Assembly: GCF_051486985.1 (NCBI RefSeq)
Contig: NZ_JAHVDV010000016.1
Location: 39,293 to 103,292, forward strand
Direction: 5' to 3'
DNA: 64,000 nucleotides
Origin: CBFFRJ01 sp051486985
GTDB taxonomy: Bacteria > Pseudomonadota > Gammaproteobacteria > Enterobacterales > Enterobacteriaceae
Part shown: positions 50,748-59,336 of the stretch, piece by piece
How the letters are laid out: each line of letters opens with the position of its first letter
How positions within the stretch are numbered: the stretch's first letter is position 1
Translations under genes and position numbers: made by a program
Notes under the pieces: model-generated
Seen by the model: the letters and a program-made list of their open reading frames with translations, nothing else
Databases searched by the model: none
What the model was told of the DNA's origin: nothing

Positions 50748-50767
50748 GGTTCGGGTTATTCACACCG

Positions 50768-51538
50768 ATGACGACAACCGTTTCATTCAGCTTCCGGCAC
50801 CGACCCTTCGTCCCTTATGCCCGCGATTATGTGCACGGTGAAAGTGAACCCTGGCATTATCATGACTGCGCACAGCTGCTGCACATTCTCACCGGCGTCG
50901 TGCGGGTAGAGACTGCCGCTGGCTGCTGGGTGGTGCCTCCGGGGCGCGGTGTCTGGTTACCGGCCGGCACGCAGCATGCCATTCGCATTACCGGCAACGT
51001 CGCAGCCCGAACGCTGTTTATTGACCCTCTCGCCAGGGCAGATCTCCCCGCCTCCTGCCAGATTGTGCAAATCACCCCACTGCTTCGCGAACTGATCGTG
51101 GCCGCTTTTTCTCTGGAAGAAGCTTATCGCCCCGGTAGCCGCGATGAGCGAATTTATGAGTTGGTACTGGATGAGATTCGCGGCATGCAGGCGTTACCCT
51201 TCTGGTTACCTGAACCGCAAAGCGACACGCTGAGAAAGCTCTGTCAGCAGATTCGCGATGCGATAGTACAGCCCTGGAGCGCGCCCGCCGCGGCGAGCCT
51301 TATAGGCACCAGCGAAAAGACGCTTAACCGCCATTTCCAGCAGCAAACGGGATTGACGTTCAGCGAGTGGGTACGCCGGGCGAAATTGATGGAAGCGCTG
51401 GTACGGCTGGCGCTCGGTCATTCCGTACTGCGCGTGGCGCTCGATCTCGGCTATGGCAGCCACAGCGCCTTTTCCGCAATGTTTCGCCGGGTGATGGGCA
51501 TATCACCCAGCGAGTACTTTCGCTCACCTGAAAATTAA
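50768..51538 (+). CDS. AraC-family transcriptional regulator with cupin domain
   Basis: A 256-residue regulator starting at ATG 50768. The N-terminal cupin region (about 1-100) contains HYHDCAQLLHILTG and VPPGRGVWLPAGTQHAI. The C-terminal tandem HTH (about 160-255) contains LIGTSEKTLNRHFQQQTG and GYGSHSAFSAMFRRVMG. It resembles the NimR-type branch that controls efflux genes. It is convergent with the leuA-like gene, overlapping it by 4 bases. The target is unknown. In E. coli emrB, not this gene, follows luxS. Confidence 0.85.
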   Translation: MTTTVSFSFRHRPFVPYARDYVHGESEPWHYHDCAQLLHILTGVVRVETAAGCWVVPPGRGVWLPAGTQHAIRITGNVAARTLFIDPLARADLPASCQIVQITPLLRELIVAAFSLEEAYRPGSRDERIYELVLDEIRGMQALPFWLPEPQSDTLRKLCQQIRDAIVQPWSAPAAASLIGTSEKTLNRHFQQQTGLTFSEWVRRAKLMEALVRLALGHSVLRVALDLGYGSHSAFSAMFRRVMGISPSEYFRSPEN

Positions 51539-53193
51539 CGTCCGCCGTTTAGGGCGTTAAGCAGCGCCTGTAACGACGCGCGTGCGACATCATTATCGAT
51601 GCCCACTCCCCAGTGCCCGGTGCCATCGGGAAAGAGACAGTGAATATAAGCAACGGAGCGGCTATCGCTACGCTCACCGAGCGTATGTTCATGATAATCC
51701 TTAATGCTGAACGATTTTTTCAGCACCTGGCTCAGGGCTCCGGCGGCGGCCGAAAGCAACCCATTCCCCTGACCTTCCAGTCTTCGCTCCACGCCATCAA
51801 AACTGACCGTGGCCTGCAACAGCAGCTGCCCGTCCTCCTGGCTTTCGCTTTTATAATTTACCAGCGCAATCGGCGGCTGTGCCATTAACCCATAGCGCTC
51901 CCGAAAGCGTTGCCACACGGCGTTTTGCGTCATCTCTTTGCCGTGAGCATCGGCCTCCTGCTGGACAAACTGGCTGAAGTCCTGTTGCAGCGCGCGGGGC
52001 AGCTTCAGGCCGTGGTTTTGTTCGATGAGCCATGCGCTGCCGCTTTTCCCGGACTGACTGTTAACGCGGATCACCGCTTCATAGCTACAACCGATATCCT
52101 GCGGGTCTACGGGCAGGTAAGGCATCTCCCAGCGATCGTCCGCGTTACGGGCATCAAACCCTTTTTTGATGGCGTCCTGATGGGAGCCGGAAAAGGCGGT
52201 ATAGGCGAGGCGTCCAGCCCAGGGGTGGCGTGGGTGAACGGGAAGCTGATTACATCGTTCTACCCCTTCTACGATCTGCTGCATATTGCTGAAATCCAGC
52301 GCAGGGGAGACGCCCTGGCTGTAGAGATTCATTGCCAGGGTCACCAGACAAACGTTCCCGGTACGCTCTCCATTACCAAACAGGCACCCTTCGACGCGAT
52401 CCGCTCCTGCCAGCAGGGCCAGTTCTGCGCTGGCGACACCGGTGCCACGGTCGTTATGCGGATGGACGCTGATACTGACCTGCCTGCGCCGGGTAAAGTG
52501 ACGGCAAAAATACTCAATCTGATCGGCATACACATTGGGTGTGTTGACTTCCACCGTGGCGGGCAGGTTGACGATCATCGGTCGTGAAGAGGAAGGCTGC
52601 CAGACATCCGCCACGGCCTCACAAATTTCCAGCGCAAATTCTGGTTCAGTAAAGCAGAACGTTTCTGGTGAATATTCATACTGCCAGCGCGTCTCTGGCC
52701 GGGCCTCGCAGCACTCGCGAATCAAACGCGTGGAGCGAACGGCAAGGGCAATCACATCGGCTTTTTCCATCCCAAACACCAGCCTGCGAAACAGCGGTGC
52801 GGTGGCGTTATACAGATGGATGGTGGCGCTATGTGCCCCCTTGAGCGACTCGAAGGTCCGGTGAATCAAATCTTCTCTGGCCTGGGTTAACACCTGAATC
52901 GTGACATCCCGAGGAATGCGATCTTCTTCAATTAACTGACGAACAAAATTGAAATCCGTCTGGGAGGCGGAGGGAAAAGCGACTTCAATCTCTTTAAATC
53001 CGCAGCCGAGCAGCAGATCCCAGAACGTCAGTTTTCGCTCGCTGTCCATCGGTTCCGCCAGAGCCTGATTACCGTCGCGAAGATCGGTCGAGAGCCAGCG
53101 CGGTGCCTGGGTCAGTTGCCTGTCGGGCCAACGGCGATCGGGTAATGAAATAGGTGGATGAGGTTGATATTTTTGTGCGGGATTCTGCAGCAT
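51535..53193 (-). CDS. leuA: 2-isopropylmalate synthase, long-form (second LeuA type)
   Basis: A 552-residue enzyme (from ATG 53193 after AGGAGC). The HMGL-like TIM barrel carries STDLRDGNQAL (catalytic Arg/Asp, near 34-44), SVHPHNDRGTG (metal-binding HxH, near 225-235) and GNGERTGN. A C-terminal LeuA regulatory domain follows (about 430-550), which mediates leucine feedback in related enzymes. The DLRDGNQ form and length are typical of the branch common in actinobacteria and fungi, unlike the standard enterobacterial LeuA (~523 aa). The gene is isolated, far from leuBCD, and may be an acquired or alternative acyl-chain extension enzyme. Confidence 0.85.
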   Translation of the reverse strand: MLQNPAQKYQPHPPISLPDRRWPDRQLTQAPRWLSTDLRDGNQALAEPMDSERKLTFWDLLLGCGFKEIEVAFPSASQTDFNFVRQLIEEDRIPRDVTIQVLTQAREDLIHRTFESLKGAHSATIHLYNATAPLFRRLVFGMEKADVIALAVRSTRLIRECCEARPETRWQYEYSPETFCFTEPEFALEICEAVADVWQPSSSRPMIVNLPATVEVNTPNVYADQIEYFCRHFTRRRQVSISVHPHNDRGTGVASAELALLAGADRVEGCLFGNGERTGNVCLVTLAMNLYSQGVSPALDFSNMQQIVEGVERCNQLPVHPRHPWAGRLAYTAFSGSHQDAIKKGFDARNADDRWEMPYLPVDPQDIGCSYEAVIRVNSQSGKSGSAWLIEQNHGLKLPRALQQDFSQFVQQEADAHGKEMTQNAVWQRFRERYGLMAQPPIALVNYKSESQEDGQLLLQATVSFDGVERRLEGQGNGLLSAAAGALSQVLKKSFSIKDYHEHTLGERSDSRSVAYIHCLFPDGTGHWGVGIDNDVARASLQALLNALNGGR

Positions 53194-53592
53194 GTGGCGC
53201 TCCTGTTGTCTTTGTTTCATCGTGCAATGAATAACAACACGCTGCTTTAGCAAAACTGACAGAAGCTATAGCGTTTTGGACAATTTCGCTGGCAATAAGC
53301 CCTCAGGCTGCAGCTTATCTCGCGCTGTCAGTGGGGTATTACGTGAGAACCTAATAAGCATTTTTATAAACCCATTGGCGAAAGGAATATTATTTTGGGG
53401 TTACTTTTTTTAATTCAATAATAGCATTGTGCTCTGCGACGTAGAGAGGGGGGATTTATTAGCGGTTGGTTGTTATTTTTATGGTCTCATGGTAGTTTTT
53501 GATTTTCTAAATTTCATTTGAAACCCTTGCGGAATCAACGTATTCATTTTTTGAATAATTTAAAAAATGCAATGCAATAATTTGAGGTAATT
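53194..53592. other. 399-bp AT-rich divergent intergenic region
   Basis: Between the leuA-like gene (minus) and the lipoprotein gene (plus). The right 200 bases are very AT-rich (long A/T runs near 53490-53590), in contrast to the genes around, as often in H-NS-bound accessory promoters. I see no ORF, terminator or attenuator-type leader. Confidence 0.5.
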
Positions 53593-53958
53593 ATGCGGTC
53601 ATTTCACTATGGATTGTGTTTGATTATGTTCGCTTGTGTACTGGCAGGATGCACGAAACCCAAACCGGCCAGTACAACGTTGGCGCAGCAGGAGAAGCAA
53701 AAGGAGTTGCAGTGTTATCAGATGTTTACCGCCCTCAAAACCCTCGACCATGCCACCTTCAGGCGTTACCAGCAACAGTTCAGCATCATTAACAGCAATT
53801 ATGAGGTCTACAAAAAGAATCAGGCATTTATCAAGGGTGACGCGGCTGAAATTATCAGTATGGAACTGAATAATAAAGTAGATCTGGTTTGTGCTCGCGT
53901 GCGTAGTGCAGTCTTCACGAGCATGGCAACTCGCGCAAATGAACTGAATAAATTATGA
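53593..53958 (+). CDS. Small lipoprotein of unknown function upstream of the FKBP-like gene
   Basis: A 121-residue lipoprotein with signal peptide and lipobox VLAGC (Cys20). The mature part is helical, with cysteines in LQCYQMF and LVCARVR that may form a disulfide. The start follows TTGAGG. It overlaps the FKBP-like gene by four bases (ATGA), so the two proteins are likely partners in the periplasm. No family is recognised. Confidence 0.7.
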   Translation: MRSFHYGLCLIMFACVLAGCTKPKPASTTLAQQEKQKELQCYQMFTALKTLDHATFRRYQQQFSIINSNYEVYKKNQAFIKGDAAEIISMELNNKVDLVCARVRSAVFTSMATRANELNKL

Positions 53959-55646
53959 AAAAATTATTATCTGTTATCGTAATATTATTATGGTCAACAT
54001 TTCCGGGCCTCATTCATGCTGAGGCGCAATTATTAATTGATCGTCTTAAACACGAGGGGATGTTAATACCGGAACCGACAACGCTGTTTAACCAGCCTGA
54101 GGCGACTGCGCAAAATAACCCTCCACCTTCTCCTGTGATCGCGCCAGAAAAAGCCCCTGCGACTGAAAGCTCAACTTGTAAAATCAAACCCGCTTCAGTC
54201 AAGGATACGCCAGTCTCATCTGGTCATGCGCTCACCGAACTTAAGCGGCAACTCAGCAAAACCCGGAACCAGCTCAACGCGCTCAACAAAAAGTACCAGG
54301 CGCTGCTGGCTTCTCCGCCACAGGCGCTCTCTGAGGAGGCGACATCGTTCAGGGATGAAAATAAACAATTACATCAGCAGCTTCTGGCTGCGGAAAAACA
54401 GATTGCAGATAGTCGTCGCCGTGATGACAAAGAGATAGACACCCTCAACCGCCAGGTCGAAGAGCTGAAAGCCAGGGTCGCGAGCACTTCCGCAACGTTA
54501 GCCCGACATCAGGCAGACAGATCGGTCTGTGAGCAGCAACAGGCGACCCTTGCCGAACGTGATAACACCCTCGTTCAGCTGACGGCAAAACTGGCGGAAG
54601 CAGAAAAAGGGAAGGAGGAATGGGCCGACAGGCTCAGGGCTTTGCAGGAAAAAGCTACCGCGCAGGAGGCCAGAAATCGTGCACTTGAGCAGCAGAACGA
54701 GGAGGCGGCGCGGGCACACGCGACGCTGAGCCAGCGTTTAAAAGAGGCGCAGGGCGAAGTGACGGCGCTCAGGCAGCAGCAGGTGGCGCGTACCGACCAC
54801 AGTAAAGCCACTCAAGCGCTTGAAACAGAACTTGCCAGAACTGCCCAGGCACGCGATGACGCCATGAAAGACAGCGAAGAAAAGCGCCAGAAAATCGCTG
54901 AACTGGAAAAGACGGTGATGCAGGCGCGCAATGAAAATTCAGAGATGGCGAAGCGGCTGACAACGCTGGACGCCGAAATCAAAGCCTCAGCGGAACGCGA
55001 TAAAGCGAACGCGCCGTCGTTCTCGATGAAGAAAAAACCTTCCGAAAACGCACAGACAAACTATGCCCTGGGTATCTATTACGCCACCCAGGTACGCAGT
55101 GAAATAAAGGTGCTTGAGGAGGCGGGGTATCAGTATAGGGTCAACGCGCTTGTGCAGGGGATTGAGGACGAGTTACAAAACAGACCACAGCTCTCGCAAG
55201 CAGACATTCACACTCTTTTGGCCAGGCTCGACAGCAAAGTGGCTGAAAAACACAGCCGCGAGAGCACCAGTAACCAGCAGCAAAGCGAAAGGTTCGTTGC
55301 TCAGGCTGAGAAAGCAAAAGGTGCCGAGAAAGTCGCAAACGGTGTGGTCTATCAGGTACTGAGGAAAGGGAGCGGGCCATTGCTTGCTGCGGATGATGTG
55401 ATTCACTTTACGCTGAATGAGAAACTCAGCACCGGAAAAGTAATGGCGAAAGGTGAGCGGCGAACCGGGCAGGTCAGCAGGTTGCCCGATCTCATGCAGC
55501 AGGGCATAAGACGTTTAGGCGTTGGCGGGAAGGTGAAAATTACCGTTCCCTGGCAACTGGCCTATGGTGAAAAAGGAATACCTGGCACGGTTCCTCCCGG
55601 AGTGGCCTCGGAACTGACTCTGGAAGTGACGGGAAAAACGAAGTAG
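53955..55646 (+). CDS. Periplasmic FKBP/Mip-like protein with long coiled coil
   Basis: A 563-residue protein with signal peptide (about 1-22). A Pro-rich linker runs to about residue 80, a long coiled coil (about 85-355) follows, then an FKBP N-terminal dimerisation-like region (about 365-450; ENAQTNYALGIYYATQV) and a C-terminal FKBP domain (about 462-563; VVYQVLRKGSGP, LAYGEKGIPGTVPPG). Against FkpA/Mip, the active-site Tyr (HYEG) is replaced by Phe in IHFTLNE, and the FDSS aspartate is missing, so isomerase activity may be lost. Classical Mip proteins are about 200-270 residues; the coiled coil makes this one roughly twice as long. It could be a periplasmic chaperone or rod. Confidence 0.8.
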   Translation: MKKLLSVIVILLWSTFPGLIHAEAQLLIDRLKHEGMLIPEPTTLFNQPEATAQNNPPPSPVIAPEKAPATESSTCKIKPASVKDTPVSSGHALTELKRQLSKTRNQLNALNKKYQALLASPPQALSEEATSFRDENKQLHQQLLAAEKQIADSRRRDDKEIDTLNRQVEELKARVASTSATLARHQADRSVCEQQQATLAERDNTLVQLTAKLAEAEKGKEEWADRLRALQEKATAQEARNRALEQQNEEAARAHATLSQRLKEAQGEVTALRQQQVARTDHSKATQALETELARTAQARDDAMKDSEEKRQKIAELEKTVMQARNENSEMAKRLTTLDAEIKASAERDKANAPSFSMKKKPSENAQTNYALGIYYATQVRSEIKVLEEAGYQYRVNALVQGIEDELQNRPQLSQADIHTLLARLDSKVAEKHSRESTSNQQQSERFVAQAEKAKGAEKVANGVVYQVLRKGSGPLLAADDVIHFTLNEKLSTGKVMAKGERRTGQVSRLPDLMQQGIRRLGVGGKVKITVPWQLAYGEKGIPGTVPPGVASELTLEVTGKTK

Positions 55647-55650
55647 CGAA

Positions 55651-55677
55651 AAAGCGCCTCTTAAGAAGAGGCGCTTT
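55651..55677. terminator. Bidirectional terminator between convergent genes
   Basis: AAAGCGCCTCTT and AAGAGGCGCTTT form a 12-bp perfect stem with an AAG loop, flanked by A/T runs on both sides, between the FKBP-like and HD-Pnk genes. Confidence 0.85.
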
Positions 55678-55681
55678 GAGT

Positions 55682-56797
55682 TTATGCATCTGTAACCCGA
55701 TACTCCACGCAATGCGCCTCGTCGGGTTGAGGTACCTCAAGTTTGCCCGCCATACGCATAATGACCTCTTCAGGTACGGCATGCTGACGGTTGGCATTCT
55801 GCGCTTTCCACTGCGACCAGGGGACCTCCAGATAGACAATTTTTACCCGCGCGCCGTAGGCGGTAAACAGGCTAATGAGCTGAGTTCGCAGCTGTCGGCT
55901 GATGTTTGTGGCATTCCACACGAAGGGGGTTTTCTGCCGTAACAAAACCCGGGCCTCCTCTTTCGCTAGCTGAACGACCTGCCCGGTTGCCGTGCGATCG
56001 CCAGGATCCACGCTCAGCCGTCGGCGGATATCATCCAGGCTGACGACAGCCATGCCCTGACAGTGCGCCTGGATGTAGCTGTCTTTGCCCATACCCGGTA
56101 GCGCGCTAAGGAGCGTCACCTCAAAGGAGTCCGTCTCCCAGGGAACAAAGTCGGCCGGACTGTTCTCATGGGTCAGGTAGTACCAGCGCGCGGCGTCGGA
56201 GGCAAACATACGAGCTTGCCCCCAGCACTGATTCTCCTCGCAAAAGAGTTCGAATAAGGCGATGCGGTCGAGCATCTCCTGCTTATCCTGGCATTCACGT
56301 CCCTCCATGTCAGCGCGCGCAAGCAGTGCCAGCAGGCGGGTGTCAATGCGCATGGCAGCGCTTAACAGCAAGCGCTCCGGCGCAGGACGTTCCAGCAACC
56401 AGAGCGGAAGGCCATGCAGACGGACCAGCGCCACAATCTGCTCACGCAGCGCGAAAGGGGCAGGGATGTCGCGCCACAGTATCTGTCGCGCGGTCAGTTC
56501 TCCTTTTCGCGCATGCCCAGGCGAGTGGATACGCCCCGCTTCATCCTGATAAGTGGTGCTGCGCTTTTCCACATCGTGCAGCAGCGCCGCCGCCCACATT
56601 ATCTCCTGCTGCTGGAGGGGAAGCCGCTGATAGTCAGGCATACTCGTTAACGCACTGATCACCATTCCGGTATGGATGCCCACATCCCCTTCCGCATGAT
56701 GGTAAGGGTCCTGCGGTACCTGATGCATCTCCTCCACGAAGCTAAAACGTTGACGTAATGTGGGCCAGCGTTTGTCGTCGCTCAGTTGCCAGATCAT
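55682..56797 (-). CDS. HD-Pnk: HD phosphohydrolase fused to polynucleotide kinase
   Basis: A 371-residue end-healing enzyme candidate. The N-terminal HD domain (about 20-215) has H42, H74-D75 (LLHDVEK) and HARKGE. The C-terminal P-loop kinase domain (about 225-371) has LPGMGKDS (234-240) and a lid region with ISRQLRTQLISLF. HD-Pnk enzymes of this domain order (known from Runella) remove 2',3'-cyclic or 3'-phosphates and phosphorylate 5'-OH ends. Its start overlaps the RNA ligase stop (ATGA), giving a healing-plus-sealing operon. The Walker A ends in GKD-S instead of GKS/T directly, a point to check. Confidence 0.82.
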   Translation of the reverse strand: MIWQLSDDKRWPTLRQRFSFVEEMHQVPQDPYHHAEGDVGIHTGMVISALTSMPDYQRLPLQQQEIMWAAALLHDVEKRSTTYQDEAGRIHSPGHARKGELTARQILWRDIPAPFALREQIVALVRLHGLPLWLLERPAPERLLLSAAMRIDTRLLALLARADMEGRECQDKQEMLDRIALFELFCEENQCWGQARMFASDAARWYYLTHENSPADFVPWETDSFEVTLLSALPGMGKDSYIQAHCQGMAVVSLDDIRRRLSVDPGDRTATGQVVQLAKEEARVLLRQKTPFVWNATNISRQLRTQLISLFTAYGARVKIVYLEVPWSQWKAQNANRQHAVPEEVIMRMAGKLEVPQPDEAHCVEYRVTDA

Positions 56798-57501
56798 GGT
56801 GTCTCTCCTGCGGAAAATTCATATGCCATGCGGGCGCGCCGCCAGTTGCGCTTCCAGTGCTCGGAGGTTTTAACATGATTTTTGCGCACGAACTTAAAGA
56901 CGTTGTGGCCAAAATCATCCACCGGGAATGGTTCACTGTTGCGACTGACCACCCCTTCCAGCGTGCAGGGCATGCCGGTCTGGGTGTCCCAGGGATCGAA
57001 TGCCCCCCTGCCGGTTGTCAGCGCCAGAAACTCACGCTGCCAGCGTTTCTCATCCATGCCAGGCTGCGGTCCCTGCATCTCAGGCACGCAGGGGAAATCA
57101 AAGAGCGCGGCATAAAATTTGACCTCTTCCCAGCCGAGCCACATGTCCTGGCAGCGCACGGCGAACAGGTAAAAGTCCTGCTCAAGCGCGTGATACTCAA
57201 TGGAGTGGACCGCATAGAGGTTTTCACCAAAAAGTTCGAGGTCACCGAGATCGTTTTTCAGCAATTCCCAGCGCTGGCGAATTTTATGTGTCCACGCGGA
57301 CTGGGTTGGGGCGGCGTGAGAACGCGCAAAAACGCCGTAGCGGTTAAGGCAGTTATTTTCGCCGTCCAGCTTTTCGGTATGTATCAGCGACGACAATGCC
57401 TGAATGTCACGCCAGTAGTCGGCGTTGATGCGGTCATCGCTGGTGGTTCCGGGGGAGAATGGATAGTGCCAGGTTCTCCCGTATTTTCGTTGCGAATTCA
57501 T
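56794..57501 (-). CDS. RNA ligase (nucleotidyltransferase superfamily)
   Basis: A 235-residue ATP-dependent ligase. Motif I is EKLDGENN (nucleophile K44), motif III-like is ELFGENLYA (89-97), motif IV EGVVSRN (182-188) and motif V VFKFVRK (201-207). The length suits compact T4 Rnl2-like enzymes without the C-terminal domain. It seals 5'-phosphate to 3'-OH RNA ends after healing by HD-Pnk, encoded in the next, overlapping gene. RNA repair after anticodon-nuclease or ribotoxin cleavage is the usual role of such pairs; here that is inferred. Confidence 0.85.
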   Translation of the reverse strand: MNSQRKYGRTWHYPFSPGTTSDDRINADYWRDIQALSSLIHTEKLDGENNCLNRYGVFARSHAAPTQSAWTHKIRQRWELLKNDLGDLELFGENLYAVHSIEYHALEQDFYLFAVRCQDMWLGWEEVKFYAALFDFPCVPEMQGPQPGMDEKRWQREFLALTTGRGAFDPWDTQTGMPCTLEGVVSRNSEPFPVDDFGHNVFKFVRKNHVKTSEHWKRNWRRARMAYEFSAGETP

Positions 57502-57785
57502 GATAATCCATCATTTGTTGTGTAATTATTGTTCGCCCGCGCGGCGTGCGAATGCCAGATTGAGTAGGTTAAAAGTGGTGGAATATGAATCACCCGCACA
57601 GGGGTGGATGACGTCAGAGGGATAAACAACCTGAGCGCGATGCTCAGAACCAGTCAGGGTGAATGGAAGATTTCGGGGCGGGCGTAAAGATACACCGCTT
57701 GTGATGATAAAACAACCACCTGCGGGAAAAGGCAAAAAGAAAGGGATCCCAGGATCCCTTATCAATGTCGTGTATTGCCGATTGC
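57502..57785. other. 284-bp region between emrB and the RNA ligase gene
   Basis: It holds the promoter region of the RNA repair operon (not identifiable by eye) and the emrB terminator. I searched for a sigma-54 promoter, as used by RtcR-controlled RNA repair genes, and found none. Confidence 0.5.
57731..57760 (-). terminator. emrB terminator
   Basis: AAGGGATCC and GGATCCCTT form a 9-bp perfect stem with a CA loop; on the minus strand it is followed by TCTTTTTGCC. It lies about 25 bases past the emrB stop. Confidence 0.85.
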
Positions 57786-59324
57786 TTAGTGGGCGCCACC
57801 GCCTCCGCCGCCCGCGCCGAACGGCGGTCTGGCAAACCATACCAGCCCCAGCAGAAGCAGAAACACACCTGCCGACACCCAAAATATCTCATTGGCAGAG
57901 ATAATCAGCCCCTGATTGGTTATCTGTTGGGCTATCCATCCTGAGGCCTGCTGCTGCGACATCCCCATCCCTTGCAGTTGGTTATATACCTCCTGCGAAT
58001 TCGGGTTGTAGGGGTTAACCGATTCGGTCAGTTGCGCATGGTGCAACGACTCACGGTTTGTCCACAGCGTGGTGGTAATCGACGTACCAATAGAGCCTGC
58101 CAGGGTTCGGGCAAAGTTTGACAGGCTTGATGCCGCCGCCAGTCGCTCCGGCGGCAGGCCGGAAAGGGTAATGGTGGTGAGTGGCATAAAGAAGCAGGCC
58201 ACGGCAAAGCCCTGGATAAACTGCGGCCAGGCTGATGCGCCAAAATCCATTCCGGGTTCGAACGTGTAGGCACGCCAGTAGAAACAGACGGCATACATAA
58301 TAAAGCTGAAGGTGACCAGACGGCGCATGTCCAGCTTATGAGCAAAGCGGCCAATGATCGGTGACAGCAGTACCGGTATCACCCCGACCGGCGCCGACGC
58401 CAGCCCTGCCCAGGTGGCCGTATAGCCATAAACCTCCTGCAACAGCTGCGGTAACAGCACAATCGCGCCGAAGTAGAGCATATAGGCAAGACTGATACAC
58501 AAACAGCCGATGGTGAAGTTTCGCGACCGGAACAGCGACAAATCCACGATCGGGTTATCATCGGTCAGCTCCCAGACAATCAGGAAACTTATCGATACCA
58601 CCGCCACGATGGTGAGGATGATTATCTCTTTCGAGTTAAACCAGTCGAGCTCTTTCCCCTGGTCCAGCATCACCTGCAGACTACCGATCCCGAGCACCAG
58701 CAGCGCAAGGCCTACGCCATCAATACGCCGTTGTTCGGTACGGGTTTCCCGCCCACGCAGGGACTGTAACGTCAATGCCACCACCAGGATGCCAATGGGG
58801 ACGTTGATGAAGAAGATCCAGCCCCAGTGGTAGTTATCGCTGATGTAACCACCCAGAATCGGGCCACAGATTGGTGCCACGATCACGGTCATCGACCAGA
58901 GCGCGAGGGCAATGGAGCGTTTTGCGGGAGGGTAGTTACTCAGCAACAGGCTTTGTGACAGAGGAATTAACGGCCCGGCCACAATCCCCTGAATGACACG
59001 GAAGAAGATCAGCATGTTCAGGCTGTTCGACACGCCGCACGCCCAGGAGGCAATGGCAAAGGCGACCGTCGACCAGAGGAACAGTTTGACCTCACCGACC
59101 CGCTTCGCCAGCCAGCCGGTAATCGGGATCGAGATGGCGTTTGCCACCCCGAACGAGGTAATAACCCAGGTTCCCTGGCTCAGGGATGAGCCAAGGTTGC
59201 CGGCAATAGTGGGGATAGCCACGTTGGCGATGGTGGAATCCAGCACCTGCATGAAGGTCGCCAGGGAAAGCGCAATGGTCATAATGACCAGTTGCGCGCC
59301 TTCGAGCGGTTTTCTCTGTTGCAT
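57786..59324 (-). CDS. emrB: Multidrug efflux MFS permease EmrB
   Basis: A 512-residue, 14-TM DHA2 drug:H+ antiporter. I start at ATG 59324 (GAGGTG upstream), giving exactly the E. coli length; an in-frame GTG six bases upstream is possible. Signatures are LDSTIANVAIPTIAG (near 27-41), GWRWIFF-type GWIFFINVP, and the C-terminal glycine run GGGGGGAH. With EmrA and TolC it exports hydrophobic uncouplers and nalidixic acid. It follows emrA after 12 bases. Confidence 0.97.
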   Translation of the reverse strand: MQQRKPLEGAQLVIMTIALSLATFMQVLDSTIANVAIPTIAGNLGSSLSQGTWVITSFGVANAISIPITGWLAKRVGEVKLFLWSTVAFAIASWACGVSNSLNMLIFFRVIQGIVAGPLIPLSQSLLLSNYPPAKRSIALALWSMTVIVAPICGPILGGYISDNYHWGWIFFINVPIGILVVALTLQSLRGRETRTEQRRIDGVGLALLVLGIGSLQVMLDQGKELDWFNSKEIIILTIVAVVSISFLIVWELTDDNPIVDLSLFRSRNFTIGCLCISLAYMLYFGAIVLLPQLLQEVYGYTATWAGLASAPVGVIPVLLSPIIGRFAHKLDMRRLVTFSFIMYAVCFYWRAYTFEPGMDFGASAWPQFIQGFAVACFFMPLTTITLSGLPPERLAAASSLSNFARTLAGSIGTSITTTLWTNRESLHHAQLTESVNPYNPNSQEVYNQLQGMGMSQQQASGWIAQQITNQGLIISANEIFWVSAGVFLLLLGLVWFARPPFGAGGGGGGAH

Positions 59325-59336
59325 TTGCACCTCAGA

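Noticed and set aside
57530..57600. Possible sigma-54 promoter before the RNA ligase gene
   Set aside because: TGGCAT is present on the minus strand but no TTGC element occurs at the required distance.
57526..57882. Open frames after emrB
   Set aside because: They overlap emrB and its terminator and show no family features.
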